The notes under the pieces were generated by a model. That model did not search any database. It had not been told where the DNA came from and saw nothing but the letters and a program-made list of their open reading frames with translations. Shown piece by piece: positions 34,775 to 46,850 of a stretch of 64,000 nt of DNA. The first letter of the stretch is position 1, and each line of letters begins with the position of its first letter. The translations under genes and the position numbers were made by a program. The DNA is taken from NCBI GenBank assembly GCA_949316495.1, contig OX439012.1, positions 32,073,927-32,137,926 on the forward strand, given 5' to 3'. The stretch comes from Amphiduros pacificus. Taxonomy: Eukaryota; Annelida; Polychaeta; Phyllodocida; Hesionidae.

Positions 34775-35580
34775 TTATTGAAATGTCTTAAGCTTATTCG
34801 ATCGATATGGCAATTGGCTGGCATTAATAAAATGTCTTTATCATTAATGTGTGGGAGGTTCAGAAAAATTGATGCATTATATCTTTATTCGAAAAGCCCC
34901 GAAGTATGTACAAATTTGGATACAAACACTGTTAAAAAAGTTAAAAACGCTCCCTAGTGGCCCCATGGCATCATGTAATTACCCTTCTGGCGAACCACAG
35001 TAGATTGGTCACGATATCGTCGTGACAGTGTTAAAAGAGATGGTGATTTTGAGCTGCATATATATGACTGTCTTTCTGTCTGATTTCTGTGAGTTTGCTT
35101 GAAAAAAATACATAAAACTATAAAACTGTATGTGATAATGTATAAAGATGACACAATACCTTAACAATAGTGACTCAATGCTAAATTTGGGATTCAAATA
35201 AGTGTTAAAAAATCCCAACCCTGAAATCGTTCTAGATTTTGGGGCCCAACAATATTTTCAGGGTTTTTGAATCCGATTTGTACCCCAATTTGGAACCTGT
35301 TGATAGAATCCAGCCCAAGTGGAAGACTTCTGTTTGACGTCATATAACCTCAATTTGATATGTACATATGAAATAAAAGCATGTAAATGTATTTTGGTGT
35401 CAAGCCTGGATATTCTCGTGAGGCCTGCAATATGTACCCTCCATAGCAGGACTTCTTTATCATATCAGTCCCTGTCATTAAAGCTATAAAGACAAGCATA
35501 AAATCGACTGCAAGTCATCTGTATTCCTAAAAATGGCTGAGAACCGATTGACGAGACGGGGAATAAATGCTTACTGATTT

Positions 35581-35886
35581 TGTTTGTTTGGGGTTTTTAC
35601 ATCACTTAAAACATTATTTCAGTCATTTCGTGATGAGACTTACTTATAGCAGATAGAGTGCTGCCTCACTGAATTGTCATGTCGCAGGTCCTTGACATCA
35701 CACCCCACCCAGTCACATATTAACAAGGACAATGGGTTAACCCTTTGGCACGGGCCTCAGCTCATGTGTGATTTTTTAATATCAATTCAATCTCGGCATG
35801 GCCGGGGATTGAACCCATGTCCTTTGGATCACCACAGAGGAATTGATTTTATATGCTGGCCCTCTAACCAACTGCACCACTGCTCA
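35581..35886 (-). repeat. tRNA-derived SINE, near full length
   Basis: Read on the minus strand it begins GAGCAGTGGTGCAGTTGGTT, a box A-like start, with a box B-like GGGTTCAATCC. The conserved body includes TCTCATCACGAAATGACTG, and it ends in a CAAA-type tail. It is the same family as 37218-37553. Confidence 0.8.
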
Positions 35887-36199
35887 TGACCCTTAATGCC
35901 AACTAAAATAAATTATTTTTTGTTCTAATAACTGTACTGATTGGCCAATTTATGTGCCAGACACCTGATTAAAATTTATGACCTGATGTTGGTCAATTCA
36001 GATTTGATGATATTTTTTGTGAGCAAGGCATGTATTTATAACTTCTAAATATAGATTGGTATCAAATATAGGGCAATGACTGCAGAGGTAGTAATTGAAT
36101 ACTACCTATGTAATGCAAATTAGCAATATGAGGTGAAAAGACTACACCACGCGTTAAGTAGTGGTTCTCAGCGTTCACTCTGCCCTTGTACATCTATCC

Positions 36200-37045
36200 T
36201 CTAAAACAGGACTTCTCTATCATTCTCCCTCATATGAATCCCTGCCTACCCTCTAAAACAGGACTTCTCTATCATGTCAGTCCCTTCCTACCCTACAAAA
36301 CGGGACATCTCTGCCTCATATAAATCCCTGCCTACCCTCCAAAACAGGACTTCTCTATCATTTCAGTCCCTTCCTACCCTCCAAAACAGGCACCTCTCCC
36401 TCATATAAATCCCTACCTACCCTCCAAAACAGGACATCTCTCCCTCATATAAATCCCTGCCTACCCTCCAAAACAGGACACCTCTCCCTCATATACTAGT
36501 AAATCCCTACCTACCCTGCAAAACGGGACATCTCTGCCTCATATTAATCCCTGCCTACCCTCCAAAACAGGACTTCTCTATCATGTCAGTCCCTTCCTAC
36601 CCTCCAAAACAGGACACCTCTCCCTCATATAAATCCCTACCTACCCTCCAAAACAGGACATCTCTCCCTCATATAAATCCCTGCCAACCCTCCAAAACAG
36701 GACACCTCTCCCTCATATACTAGTAAATCCCTATCTACCCTGCAAAACGGGACATCTCTGCCTCATATTAATCCCTGTCTACCCTCCAAAACAGGACGTC
36801 TCTATCATGTCAGTCCCTTCCTACCCTACAAAACGGGACATCTCTGCCTCATATAAATCCCTGCCTACCCTCCAAAACAGGACTTCTCTATCATGTCAGT
36901 CCCTTCCTACCCTACAAAACGGGACATCTCTCCCTCATATAAATCCCTACCTACTCTCCAAAACAGGACACCTCTCCCTCATATAAATCCCTGCCTACAC
37001 TCCAAAACAGGACTTCACTATCATATCAATCCTTGCCACCAATGA
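36200..37045. repeat. 42-44-bp minisatellite
   Basis: The unit is like CCCTGCCTACCCTCCAAAAC plus AGGACTTCTCTATCATGTCAG, alternating with a CTCCCTCATATAAAT variant. Blocks of several units repeat, giving higher-order structure. Confidence 0.92.
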
Positions 37046-37170
37046 AAAAAAGGTACCCACAGTATCGGCCACAACTCATGACTATTCATTAAAATGTGGC
37101 TGTGAACTGATTGGTAACAGAATAAATGACTATTCATACAGATTCTAATCGGTAAAAGTCTTGGTCAACC

Positions 37171-37175
37171 AACTG

Positions 37176-37212
<37 letters not shown>
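37171..37212. repeat. (CA)n microsatellite
   Basis: A run of CA dinucleotides immediately before the SINE. Confidence 0.95.
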
Positions 37213-37215
<3 letters not shown>

Positions 37216-37217
37216 AG

Positions 37218-37553
37218 GCCATGGGCGCCAGCTTATTAGCACCAGTTCCTCTGTGGTGATCCAAAGGTCGTGGGTTCGAATCCCGGCCATGCTGAGATTG
37301 AACTCATGATACAGTTTCCCATATGAGCTAAGGCCCGTGCCTTAAGGGCTAACCTGTTGTCCTTGTAAATCTGTGATCGGGTGGGTTGTCATGTCAGGGA
37401 CCTGCGACATGACAATTCAGTGAGACAGCACTATATCTGCTACAAGTAGTCTCATCACGAAATGACTAAAATAATGATGAAAGTAATGTTAAACCCCAAA
37501 CAAACAAACAAACAAACAAACAAACAAACAAACAAACAAACAAACAAACACAC
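37218..37553 (+). repeat. tRNA-derived SINE with (CAAA)n tail
   Basis: The tRNA-like head has box B GGGTTCGAATCCCGG. The body contains AGTCTCATCACGAAATGACT, and it ends in about 14 CAAA repeats. It is homologous to the inverted copy at 35581-35886 and to fragments at 24687, 52242 and 53836. Confidence 0.85.
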
Positions 37554-37675
37554 ACACATATATTTATTTATTTGATGACCATTGAGCAAATATAAATATA
37601 AAATAGAAAAGTGCATTTTCCTACTAATTTTAAATGAGTATCTCTTTAGTCATATGTAATGATTTTATTTTTTAG

Positions 37676-38269
37676 AAAAATGATCAGAAAAGCAAATCAG
37701 ATGACACTAAAGAATCTGGTGAGAAGTTTCAAGAAGCCAGGAAGCATTCAGAACCACCTCATTATGGTGGAGATTCCCATATCAGGCCGAACAAGAAGGT
37801 CACCTCCAGAGAGAGACCCCTGGTGAGAAACAAGAACAGATTTGTGGGACAGCCCAAGGTGACCCCCACCACCTGGAATTCAGAACGAGGTTTGGATGAA
37901 CATGATCCCAAGATGCACGATGGGAAATCTAGAAAACAAAAACTTCAACAGGTCTCACAGTCTCTCCATAGCCACCTAAAAAGTCAAACAAGAGATGAAA
38001 TTCTGGGTGAAAATGAAAAAGAAATGGCAGTTACAAGAGACTCTTCATACGTATCACATGCCGCGACAGAAATGGCGAGAACGCCAGACGCTTCCTCTAT
38101 TTCCCATGATGCACCACTGGACAAGGCCAGGGATAGAAGCTTACACCAGATGCGGCCTCCATTTGATTACCAAAATCCTCTGCTAGAGGAACCGATGGGA
38201 GATCAGTTGTCTCATGAGGACTGGATAAAGGAGAAAGAACAAACTCACCAGGATCCATTTGTTATACCT
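37676..38269 (+). CDS. Exon: disordered His/Ser/Lys-rich segment
   Basis: 594 bases (198 codons), acceptor GATTTTATTTTTTAG and donor CCT|GTAAGT, phase 0 in and out. It is hydrophilic and low in complexity (KNDQKSKSDDTKESGEKFQE and on), rich in His, Ser, Lys and Glu, and ends DPFVIP. It joins in phase to the DUF4430-like exon at 41194. It is probably a flexible secreted linker. A downstream AG at 37699-37700 would suit a phase 1 upstream exon, although it lacks a pyrimidine tract. Confidence 0.7.
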
Positions 38270-38600
38270 GTAAGTATGTATTATGTATTTCTATTTTACA
38301 CATTTTTTTTCGTATGATCTTTTGATGAACTTTAATTTTGGTCCCTGTTTTCCCTTTGTTATAGCTGAAAGTTTATGCTTCTTGTTTCTATTTTGTCATA
38401 GTTGTAATGTTAGTCTCTGTTTCTATGTTGTCATACCTGTAAGTATGTGATCCTTGTTTCTATTTTGTCATAGCTGTAATTTTGGTTACTGTATTTTGTC
38501 AGGTTTGGACCCTGTTTCTATTTTGGCATACCTCTTAGTATGGACTTTGTACTTATTTTGTTTAACTTATAAGTATTAACCTTTTCTTTTTTATAATCCC
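38270..38600. repeat. Degenerate repeats copying the exon donor
   Basis: Imperfect units contain TTTCTATTTTGTCATA. One copy, CATACCTGTAAGTATGTG near 38440, echoes the real exon/intron junction at 38263-38280. Confidence 0.6.
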
Positions 38601-39860
38601 TGTGAATTGGTAAATAATTAATTGGATTCCCAATAAGTTTCAATTTTACACTTGTTTTCGTATTTTCCAGAAAAAAATTATGACTTTATGTTATGATATT
38701 CTTTACATACAATTCAACTGTCATCCATGGATAACTAATTCATCTGCAAAAGACAAATACAAATACTGTGGTTTAAAGAGAGATATATTCGGGTGCTAAG
38801 ATATGACACCAGACTTATGAACAGTAACCCTCACATTGTTATCATGAGAACATTGACTCTCTGATAGGTTAAGACAACTGGCCATCAAATACTTTATTGA
38901 AATCTTAAATATTTCATACCGAGTATTGGATATTTTGCATCAACTGATTTATTTTAAAGTTTAACATAATTCTATTATTAAATATTTCAGGCTGCATTTC
39001 CCCAGTTATGCGATGTTTTTCCTCTACTTATAAAAAAAACACAAAGCTGTTTCGAGTTTAATTTTCTCAGTATCTATTTCTCACTGATGTTGTGTTCCTT
39101 TCTTCCTTATGGTGTACTTAATAATAGTTTTGTCGTGGTGTTTGTCAATAATAGTTTTCCTAACCTGACCGAGATGTCTAGTGTTACATTATTACACCAG
39201 ATATTGTACATTATTTTGTCTTGGCCCTCAGGCAGTTAACACTTTCCTCGCACAAAAGGTCATCGTTGATAGGTTTTGTTGGAAAGTTGGTCCATGGAAC
39301 ACAATTAACAAAGATAAGAGGGAAAAGCAACAATGAGAAACCGAAATCGAGAACATTAACCTCTAAACAGCTTTTTTATATATAATTAGACGCAAAATAT
39401 TGCAAGATGCATAGGAGGGAAATAACTCACGCTGAAATATCTAATAAAACAACATAATCTTTTTTTAAATATTTTCACAGCCATTATAAAGGGTCGCCAA
39501 CATATTAAATACCAACAAACAAATGTTTACAACTTTACTCTCGTGATAAGCATAACTTGCTGAGTTGTTATATGACACATTATTAAGGGCAAAGACGTTG
39601 AAGCACATCCCCTTGTGTCACTCCATTAGTGAGTGCAATTAGCATCATAGACACTTAGCCAAGGAAAAGTTTTACTTTGGCACAAACACGTCCATATCAT
39701 TATTTGCAAGCAGTTCTCCAAAATAGTTGTGTCATGTTAATCATCTGTTATTATTGGAGGGAGTATCAGGGTCATGTGACGTGATGAACGTCCGCAAAGG
39801 CATTAATTGGTTGTGTTTTATATGAATAGACAAACTTTTATCTCTTTGTGGGTTTTGTGA
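38601..39860. other. Intron sequence, nothing recognised
   Basis: AT-rich, no splice-flanked coding stretch and no clear repeat. Confidence 0.45.
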
Positions 39861-39865
39861 CATAA

Positions 39866-40440
39866 ATGACCTTCACTAGCCTCTATGTGGGTGTAGCAAT
39901 ATAAGTAACAATCACTAGCCTCTATGTGGGTGTAGCAACATAAGTAGCAATCACCACCCACTATGTGTGTGTAGCAATATAAGTGACCATCACTGACCTC
40001 TATGTGGGTGTAGCAATATAGGTGACCATCACTAGCCTCTATGTGGGTGTAGCAATATTAGTAACAATCACCGCCCACTATGTGTGTGTAGCAATATAAG
40101 TGACCATCACTGACCTCTATGTGGGTGTAGCAATATAAGTGACCATCACTAGCCACTATGAGTGTAGCAATATGAGTGACCATCACTAGCCACTATGTGG
40201 GTGTAGCAATATAAGTGACCATCACTGACCTCTATGTGGGTGTAGCAATATAAGTGACCATCACTAGCCTCTATGAGTGTAGAAATATAAGTGACCATCA
40301 CTGGCTACTATGTGGTTGTAACAATATAAGTGACCATCACTAGCCTCTATGTGGGTAGCAATATAAGTGACCATCACTGGCTTCTTTGTGGGTGTAGCAA
40401 TATAAGTGACCATCATTAGCCACTATGGGTGTACCCAATG
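39866..40440. repeat. 39-bp minisatellite (about 15 copies)
   Basis: The unit is like ATCACTAGCCTCTATGTGGG plus TGTAGCAATATAAGTGACC. It runs straight into the next, unrelated array. Confidence 0.92.
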
Positions 40441-41085
40441 TGACCATCTACTATGCATACCTACTATGCACCCCTTGTGTACCTACTGAGCGCCCCTTGT
40501 ATATCTACTGAGTGCCCCTTGTGTACCTACTGAGCGCCCCTTGTGTACCCAAAGTGTGCCCCTTGTGTACCCAAAGTGCGCCCCTTGTGTACCTACTGTG
40601 TGCCTCTTGTATACCTACTGAGTACCTCTTGTGTACCTACTGTGTGCCTCTTGTGTACCTACTATATGCCCCTTGTGTACCTACTGTGTGCCTCTTGTGT
40701 ACCTACTGTGTGCCTCTTGTGTACCTACTGTGTGCCTCTTGTGTACCTACTGTGTGCCCCTTGTGTGCCTACTGTGTGCCTCTTGTGTACCTACTGTGTG
40801 CCTCTTGTGTACCTACTGTGTGCCTCTTGTGTACCTACTGTGTGCCTCTTGTGTACCTACTGTGTGCCTCTTGTGTACCTACTGTGTGCCTCTTGTGTGC
40901 CTACTGTGTGCCTCATGTGTACCTATTGTGTGCCTCTTGTGTACCCACTGAGTGCCCCTTGTGTACCTACTATGGGCCCCTTGTGTATCTACTGAGCGCC
41001 CCTTGTGTACCTACTGAGCGCCCCTTGTGTACCTACTGTGTGCCCCTTGTGTACCTAATGTGTGCCCTTGTTATGCCTACTGTGT
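40441..41085. repeat. 22-bp minisatellite (about 29 copies)
   Basis: The unit TGTGTGCCTCTTGTGTACCT plus AC has an exact 22-bp period. It ends about 110 bases before the exon at 41194. The long Cys/Val/Tyr/Leu frames it produces are array artefacts. Confidence 0.93.
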
Positions 41086-41193
41086 GCTTTGGACCAAATA
41101 CATCCAGGTGTATGGCACAGTTATAAACCTGGGAAATATTACAAGGTGTATGCCTTAAACTTCAATAACTTTTAAATGTTTCCTTGATTTCAG

Positions 41194-41938
41194 ACTGGCG
41201 TTGATGTGTTCGTAAGTGCTGGAGATAAATCAACATATTATCGCCAAAGGTTGACAATGGCACCGGAAATGAGTGTATACAGCGCCCTCTACAAGGCAGC
41301 CATGATGTTTGATGAGGAGTATGGGACAAAAACACCGCTGGATTTCAGAATAGAGTCGATAAAAAATCTAGATTGCTATACAATAGCCGAAATTTCAGGA
41401 CTTGCAGTCTCTGATCAAAAGCACTGGAACATTTCAGTTTTTGATGAAAGATACAAGGTAAATATTATGTCAAGCATATGACAAAGCTTTGTCATAAAGT
41501 TATGAGTGAATGTTGACATAAATAAGCAGGAAAGGTGTCTCAATAAGAATGATATTAGAACAAAAGAGACAGGTTTGGATACAAACTGCAATTATTCTTT
41601 CGATTATTTAGCTGCTCACCGTGTGTTTCACTTCTTAATGTATTTAGTTTCCTCTTTGATATTACTCAAATTAACATTTTCAAATTCACATTTTTCACTC
41701 TAAATGCCCGTAAATACCAATCAAAATGTCTTGGTAGATTATTCAGCCAATACAGAAAGCATTCTCTCCAACGTTATTATTTGTTTTCCTGTTGCAGTTG
41801 CTGTATTCAAGTGCGTGCATTCCATCACGTGACGAGATAGTGGTGAGACCCGGATGTAGAGTGGTTTTGGAATATGTGGCTCGCCATAGCCCCCCACATA
41901 GACATTCCTCTCATACCTTAGTCAGATACGGGCGATGA
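41194..41938 (+). CDS. Last two exons: DUF4430/transcobalamin-like C-terminal domain
   Basis: Exons 41194-41457 (acceptor GATTTCAG, donor AAG|GTAAAT) and 41798-41938 (acceptor TTTTCCTGTTGCAG), both phase 0, stop TGA at 41936-41938. The joined sequence has TGVDVFVSAGDKSTYYRQ, then YTIAEISGLAVSDQKHWNIS and CRVVLEYVARH. The order (strand, isoleucine/glycine turn, W at the binding face, terminal 'D/G.v...Y' strand) is that of the DUF4430 or transcobalamin C-terminal beta domain (Pfam PF14478), which in cobalamin carriers closes over the ligand. Here the alpha-barrel that carriers also need is not evident, so a cobalamin role is unproven. Confidence 0.7.
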
Positions 41939-43060
41939 TAGGAAGTAATGATCAAATAACTTTTACTTTTAATACCCAAATCACAGAGGATCGTGCATGT
42001 GGTTAAAGACAAGCGTTACTCTTTTCCAAGGACTGTGTCTGAATGAAATAATCTCCCCCCTGATTTAACTTAATTGGAAACTGGAAACTCGGCAACTTTC
42101 AGGAACTCCCTTGCCAGAGTGTAAAGGCTGGTGTCAAGCAACTGGTATGGTTCACCCCTGAATGCAATCTTGCACTCTTGGCAAGATGCCAATTGATTTT
42201 GCTGAGTAAACTTATAGATGTAGATTTAGTACAAATTTGTCCATGACCACCATCAATATATGATTGATGTACGCGCTATATAAATAACTCTGATTTTTAT
42301 GATATTATTTTACATCCCATACCTTGCCAACCTCTTGTAATATCAAGGACCGATTTGTGAAAGAAACTCAAGCAGGAAAATCTGAGCAAGAACTTGAAAT
42401 CACATATTTTAAGACAGACTTTTGAGTTTTCTCACTTAAGCACAAAATAGCACTTCCCCTTTTGAATCAAATCAGATTTATTTTGTTGATTTATTTGATC
42501 TTAACACAATTTTACATTCAATCTTGATTTCCAATGCATTTTTTCTTATGAAATATAATATTTGGGCAGTTATGTTTTCATATTTGATTCCATTCACTGA
42601 ATTACAGTTTATTTGTATTTGTCTAATATTTGACCTCAGTGAACTCAATGTCTTGATATTCTTTGTAAGGTCAAAATGACACAAATCGGATTTGAGCAAT
42701 ACTTGAGATTTAAACGAAATTTCTCGCTTGAGTGTGTTTCAAAAAAGTAGATTCAGGTAAAGTGTAGGCACATATAGAATTGGAGGAATACAGAAAAAAT
42801 CTCATTTTTAGTATAAATAATATCATTGTAAATGATACCAGTATAAATAGTATCCTTGCAAACACATCTTAAATTCTAAAGTTCTATTCAATGTAATTGG
42901 TTGTTAAAAATGAATCATTTGCATATACCCTGACATTTTCTATTCTTTTTGTGGGGAATATTTTCTTGCAACACCATCTACAGAATATGCAAAACGGTAG
43001 CTGGAAGAATAATCTTCAAAATCTCTCATACTTCTACAATCATTCATAATTCTGGAGTCT
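41939..43060. other. 3' flank and intergenic DNA
   Basis: No gene seen. The segment ending near 42290 (GCGCTATATAAATAAC) looks like the 3' end of a LINE or SINE. Confidence 0.45.
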
Positions 43061-43064
43061 ATCA

Positions 43065-43635
43065 TAGTTCCCCTATCAAAGTTCCCCAATCTCTCATAGT
43101 TCCCCAATCTCTCATAGTTCCCCAATCTCTCATGGTTCCCCTATCTATCACAGTTCCCCAATCTCTCATAGTTCCCCAGCTATCATAGTGTCCCTATCTA
43201 TCATAGTTCCCCAATCTCTCATAGTTCCCCAATCTCTCATAGTTCCCCAGCTATCACAGTGTCCCTATCTACCATAGTTCCCCAATTTATCAGAGTTCCC
43301 CAATCTCTCATAATTATACAATATCTCATAGATTTACAATCTATTATAGTTTCCCAATCTCCCAAAGTCTCATAATTCTATAATATATCATAGTTTCCCA
43401 ATCTCTCAAAGTCTCATAATTCTATAATATATCATAGATCTACAATCTATTATAGTTCCCCAATCTCTCAAAGTTTGAAACCTCTTATATTTTTGCAATC
43501 ACTCATAGTTCTGCAATCTCTCATAGTTCTGCAGTCTATCATAGTTCTACAATCTCTCCTAGTTCTGCAATCTCTCATAGTTCTACAGTCTATCATAGTT
43601 CAACAATCTCTCATAGTTCTGCAATCTCGCAATCT
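43065..43635. repeat. 18-bp array (CCCCAATCTCTCATAGTT)
   Basis: Imperfect 18-bp units; the second half switches to an AGTTCTGCAATCTCTCAT form. It is followed by short ACGTTACCA-type repeats to about 43790. Confidence 0.9.
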
Positions 43636-43799
43636 TCTAAGTCACTTTAATACCACATTAACACATTACAAATTACATTATCACGTTACCACGTTACATT
43701 GTCACGTTACCAGGTTAAATTTCTTGTTGCCAGATTACAATACCACGTTGTCAGGTTACATTACCATGTTGCCAGGTTACATTGTTGCAACGTTGCCCT

Positions 43800-44460
43800 A
43801 TTACTAGGGAATATTCATTTGACCCAAATGTTCATTTTATGAAGCCCATTCTTCAAAGAATTGCATAACTAACAAAACTGTTGTTGAATATATTGTTATA
43901 TCTTAACTGAACTATTAAAAAGTATTAGATGTCAATACTTTCCTTCATATATTTCAGTTGTTGTCAAAATCCAAACTTAGGTTGATTTATTAACTTCTGG
44001 ATACCCTCCAAAAAGAATTATCATATTACTCTAGTTAATTTTGCAAAGACAGATATGTTAATTGATATCTTTCAAATAATCTCACTAACGGGAGAAATAG
44101 ATCCTCAGAGAAAGATATAACCCATAGTCTTAATTTTTTTTAATGTTTTTTTTTCTTATAGTAATTTAAAATGCTTTGTCACATTTTTGATTTCCCAAAT
44201 TGTGTGACAATGCTGTGACGTACCTGTTGTTATACAGTTAAACAGTTGTGATAATGTTAAATCTATTCACCCATCCATTTATTATATTTATCATTCTGGA
44301 ATGAGACAAATTACAAGCAATAAAGTCTTTACCCAGAGTCACTGTCTTGTTTTTTGTTCAAAACAAATATAACTAATTTACAAATATTTCCAAAGGCTTA
44401 TATGTATAAATTACCTATACGTAAGGATTATTAATGAGAGGTCCTTATTTGGAGTAGCAT
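43800..44460. other. Intergenic, no gene seen
   Basis: AT-rich single-copy DNA. Confidence 0.45.
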
Positions 44461-44464
44461 TGTT

Positions 44465-44710
44465 ATGTGTGATTGTCACACCTGCATGTGAATGTTACGT
44501 CACCGTGTTAGTATTTCCCTTGTCTTTGATTGTCACACCTCCATGTGAATGCTACGTCACTATGTGAGTATGTCCTTCGTCTTTGATTGTCACACCTCCA
44601 TGTGAATGCTACGTCACTATGTGAGTATGTCCCTCGTCTTTGATTGTCACACCTCCATGTGAATGCTACGTCACTATGTGAGTATTTCACTTGTCTTTGA
44701 TTGTCACATG
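44465..44710. repeat. 57-bp minisatellite (about 4 copies)
   Basis: The unit includes TTGATTGTCACACCTCCATG and TGAATGCTACGTCACTATG. Being divisible by three, it gives a false minus-strand frame. Confidence 0.92.
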
Positions 44711-45394
44711 CCCATCAACACCAATCGGCTGCCATCTTTTCAAACATCTTGGATCAAAATAATTTTTCCCTGTTATTTAAGCAAGATTATTAAACATACA
44801 ACCAGTGCATAACCCTAGACATATGAATATATAATAAAAAAATAAATAATAAAAGTTGTGCTGATTCCTTCCAGCCACTTTTCATCAGGAAATGTGTCTT
44901 TCCTGACACACCCACTGTCTCTCTCAAAGCAGCTGAGATGGAAGGGTGCTGTCATCTGGGACAGTTGCCTCAAATCATTGACATCCCGTTCTCCAGTATT
45001 AGGATACAATCCCACCTGTCAGATCAAAAGACATTTCCAGGTTAATTATCTCTCTGATGATTTGATTCGACTGCATTTTTTTTAATATTTGGAATTAAGC
45101 CGAGAATTATTAATTTTTTTAGCACTCCTACTTCAGGCATTATGTCATAGTAAAAATAAAGTTGTCATTTGGCTATCATGTTTGAATGGAATGAGCTATG
45201 AGCTAACTGCAAATAAAACTGTTCAATATTAATTTTCTGTCTGTTATTCAACAGAAAATGTATTTGTTATAATTCTTCATTATAACAACAATTTCCATGA
45301 AATAATGGTCATGCATTAAACTATCTACCATCATTGCTGAAACCTAAATCAGGACTAAGATCTTACAGAAAATAGTGAATATATTGTACCTTAA

Positions 45395-45580
45395 ACATAT
45401 ATGAAGATTTATGGTGAGAGGGTTTTTATGCAACAAAGATGTGGAATGCCCCTCCAAGTGAAAAACATCTTCAAAAGGAAATTAAAAACATTATTTTTTT
45501 CATAAACACTACCTACAAGAGCACCATGAGCAGACAGGGTCTGACTTGGCGCTATATAGATATTTACACTTGTGTTCTAT
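45395..45580 (+). mobile_element. LINE 3' remnant
   Basis: The frames encode the end of a non-LTR retrotransposon reverse transcriptase ORF: an ATKMWNALP-like phrase (here QQRCGMPLQVKN) followed by FKRKLKTLFF. It ends in the GGCGCTATATAGAT tail typical of CR1/L2-like elements. Heavily decayed. Confidence 0.55.
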
Positions 45581-45652
45581 CCTGAACTGACGATCTAATG
45601 CAATGCTTCCTGCACAAAAGGGTCTATAATTACATTTGAAACCGACTGCCTA

Positions 45653-46087
45653 TGAAGCTCTGGAGGTATCATTCGCGCTTTGTACTTCGGCCCTAACTTC
45701 GCCCTTCTACTTCGCTATTTTTGCCCTTCTACTTCGCTATCTTCGCCCTTTGCCTTCGTTATCTTCGCCCTTCACTATCTTCGTTATCTTCGCTATCTTC
45801 GCTATCTTCGCTATCTTCGCACTTCGCCTTCGCTATCTTCGCTATCTTCGCCTTTCTTATCTTCGCACTTCATATTGCATTCCAAGTAGCCAATCAGTGA
45901 GCAGCTTACTGCAGTATATAAAGTTTGCTAAAGGCGAAGGGAGAAGATTAGAAGATGAAGGCCGAAAATAACAAAGTAGAAATGCGAAAATAGCGAAGTA
46001 GAAGTGCGAATATAGCGAAGTAGAAGTGTGAATATAGCGAAGGTGAAAAGCGAAGTGCGAGGCACGAATAATACCTCCAGAGCATCA
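45653..46087. mobile_element. Foldback MITE with TA target (Tc1/mariner-like)
   Basis: A 435-bp element flanked by TA at 45651-45652 and 46088-46089. Long inverted arms have outer ends TGAAGCTCTGGAGGTAT and, at the right, ATACCTCCAGAGCATCA. The interior is filled with CTTCGCTAT repeats on the left and their complements AGCGAAGTAG on the right. The whole would fold into one hairpin. No transposase. Confidence 0.7.
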
Positions 46088-46264
46088 TAACTGCCTTAAT
46101 CTCAAATTTGTATATTATTACGTTGACCCTTTGACCTTTCATGACAGATGATGTTTTGTTTTATGCTAGTCCTAATTGTCTTATACTGAAATTTCACCAA
46201 ATGAGTCTGGGGTCGACTTGGGTATCATTTTTGATGGACATGAAGGCTAAAAGAAATAATAAAA

Positions 46265-46850
46265 AATAAATATGCTAGAAAGGACATTACAACATGAGGA
46301 CTACAGCAGTCATAAGACAGTGTCTAGACGACCAAACCGCTGAGTTCTTGATCCATGCCTTTCCCAAATCGACTCTGGACTCTGGGAATGGTTTCCTGGC
46401 TTGTCTCCCAATAAGAATTTTCAATTTCTGGAGAGCTCTGCAGCACGTGTAGTTGAGAAAAATCAGGAAATTCGATCATATATATCTGAGAAACTGAGAG
46501 AATTACACTGGTTCCCTGTGCGTGTCAGAATTGATTTCAAAATTCTCCTTACTACCTGGAAGGCCTTGAACGGGAAGGCATCCCCTTACTTTGTAAGACT
46601 ATGTGAGAGACCTTAGGTCTGATGCGAGCATTTACCTATCTGCTCATAAGACCCATGCGAAGACGATGGGGGATAGTGCTTTTTCTGCCATTGAGTTAAA
46701 ACTGTGGATATCCCTCCCTACTGACGTTAGGAGTAGTCCCCCAGTTGATACTTTCAAGAGTAGACAGTAGACACACTTTTTCAGGAAGAGTTTCCTTGAC
46801 GCAGCGTTATGAACGGTCACTTAAAAAACCCTGCAGGACCTCCTACTGGT
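46265..46850 (+). mobile_element. LINE 3' remnant, family shared with 52525
   Basis: It encodes the end of a non-LTR RT ORF: LESSAARVVEK and then ELHWFPVRVRIDFKILLTTW, matching the LQ..QN.AAR and LHWLPV..RI.FK motifs of CR1/L2/Rex-like elements. Frame breaks are present: the main frame stops at 46614 and related coding continues in another frame. The upstream stretch GACAGTGTCTAGACGACCAA aligns with the second copy at 52525. Confidence 0.75.

Noticed and set aside
40512-41126. Cys/Val/Tyr/Leu-rich 204-codon frame
   Set aside because: It follows a 22-bp array read in successive frames; no signal or splice context.
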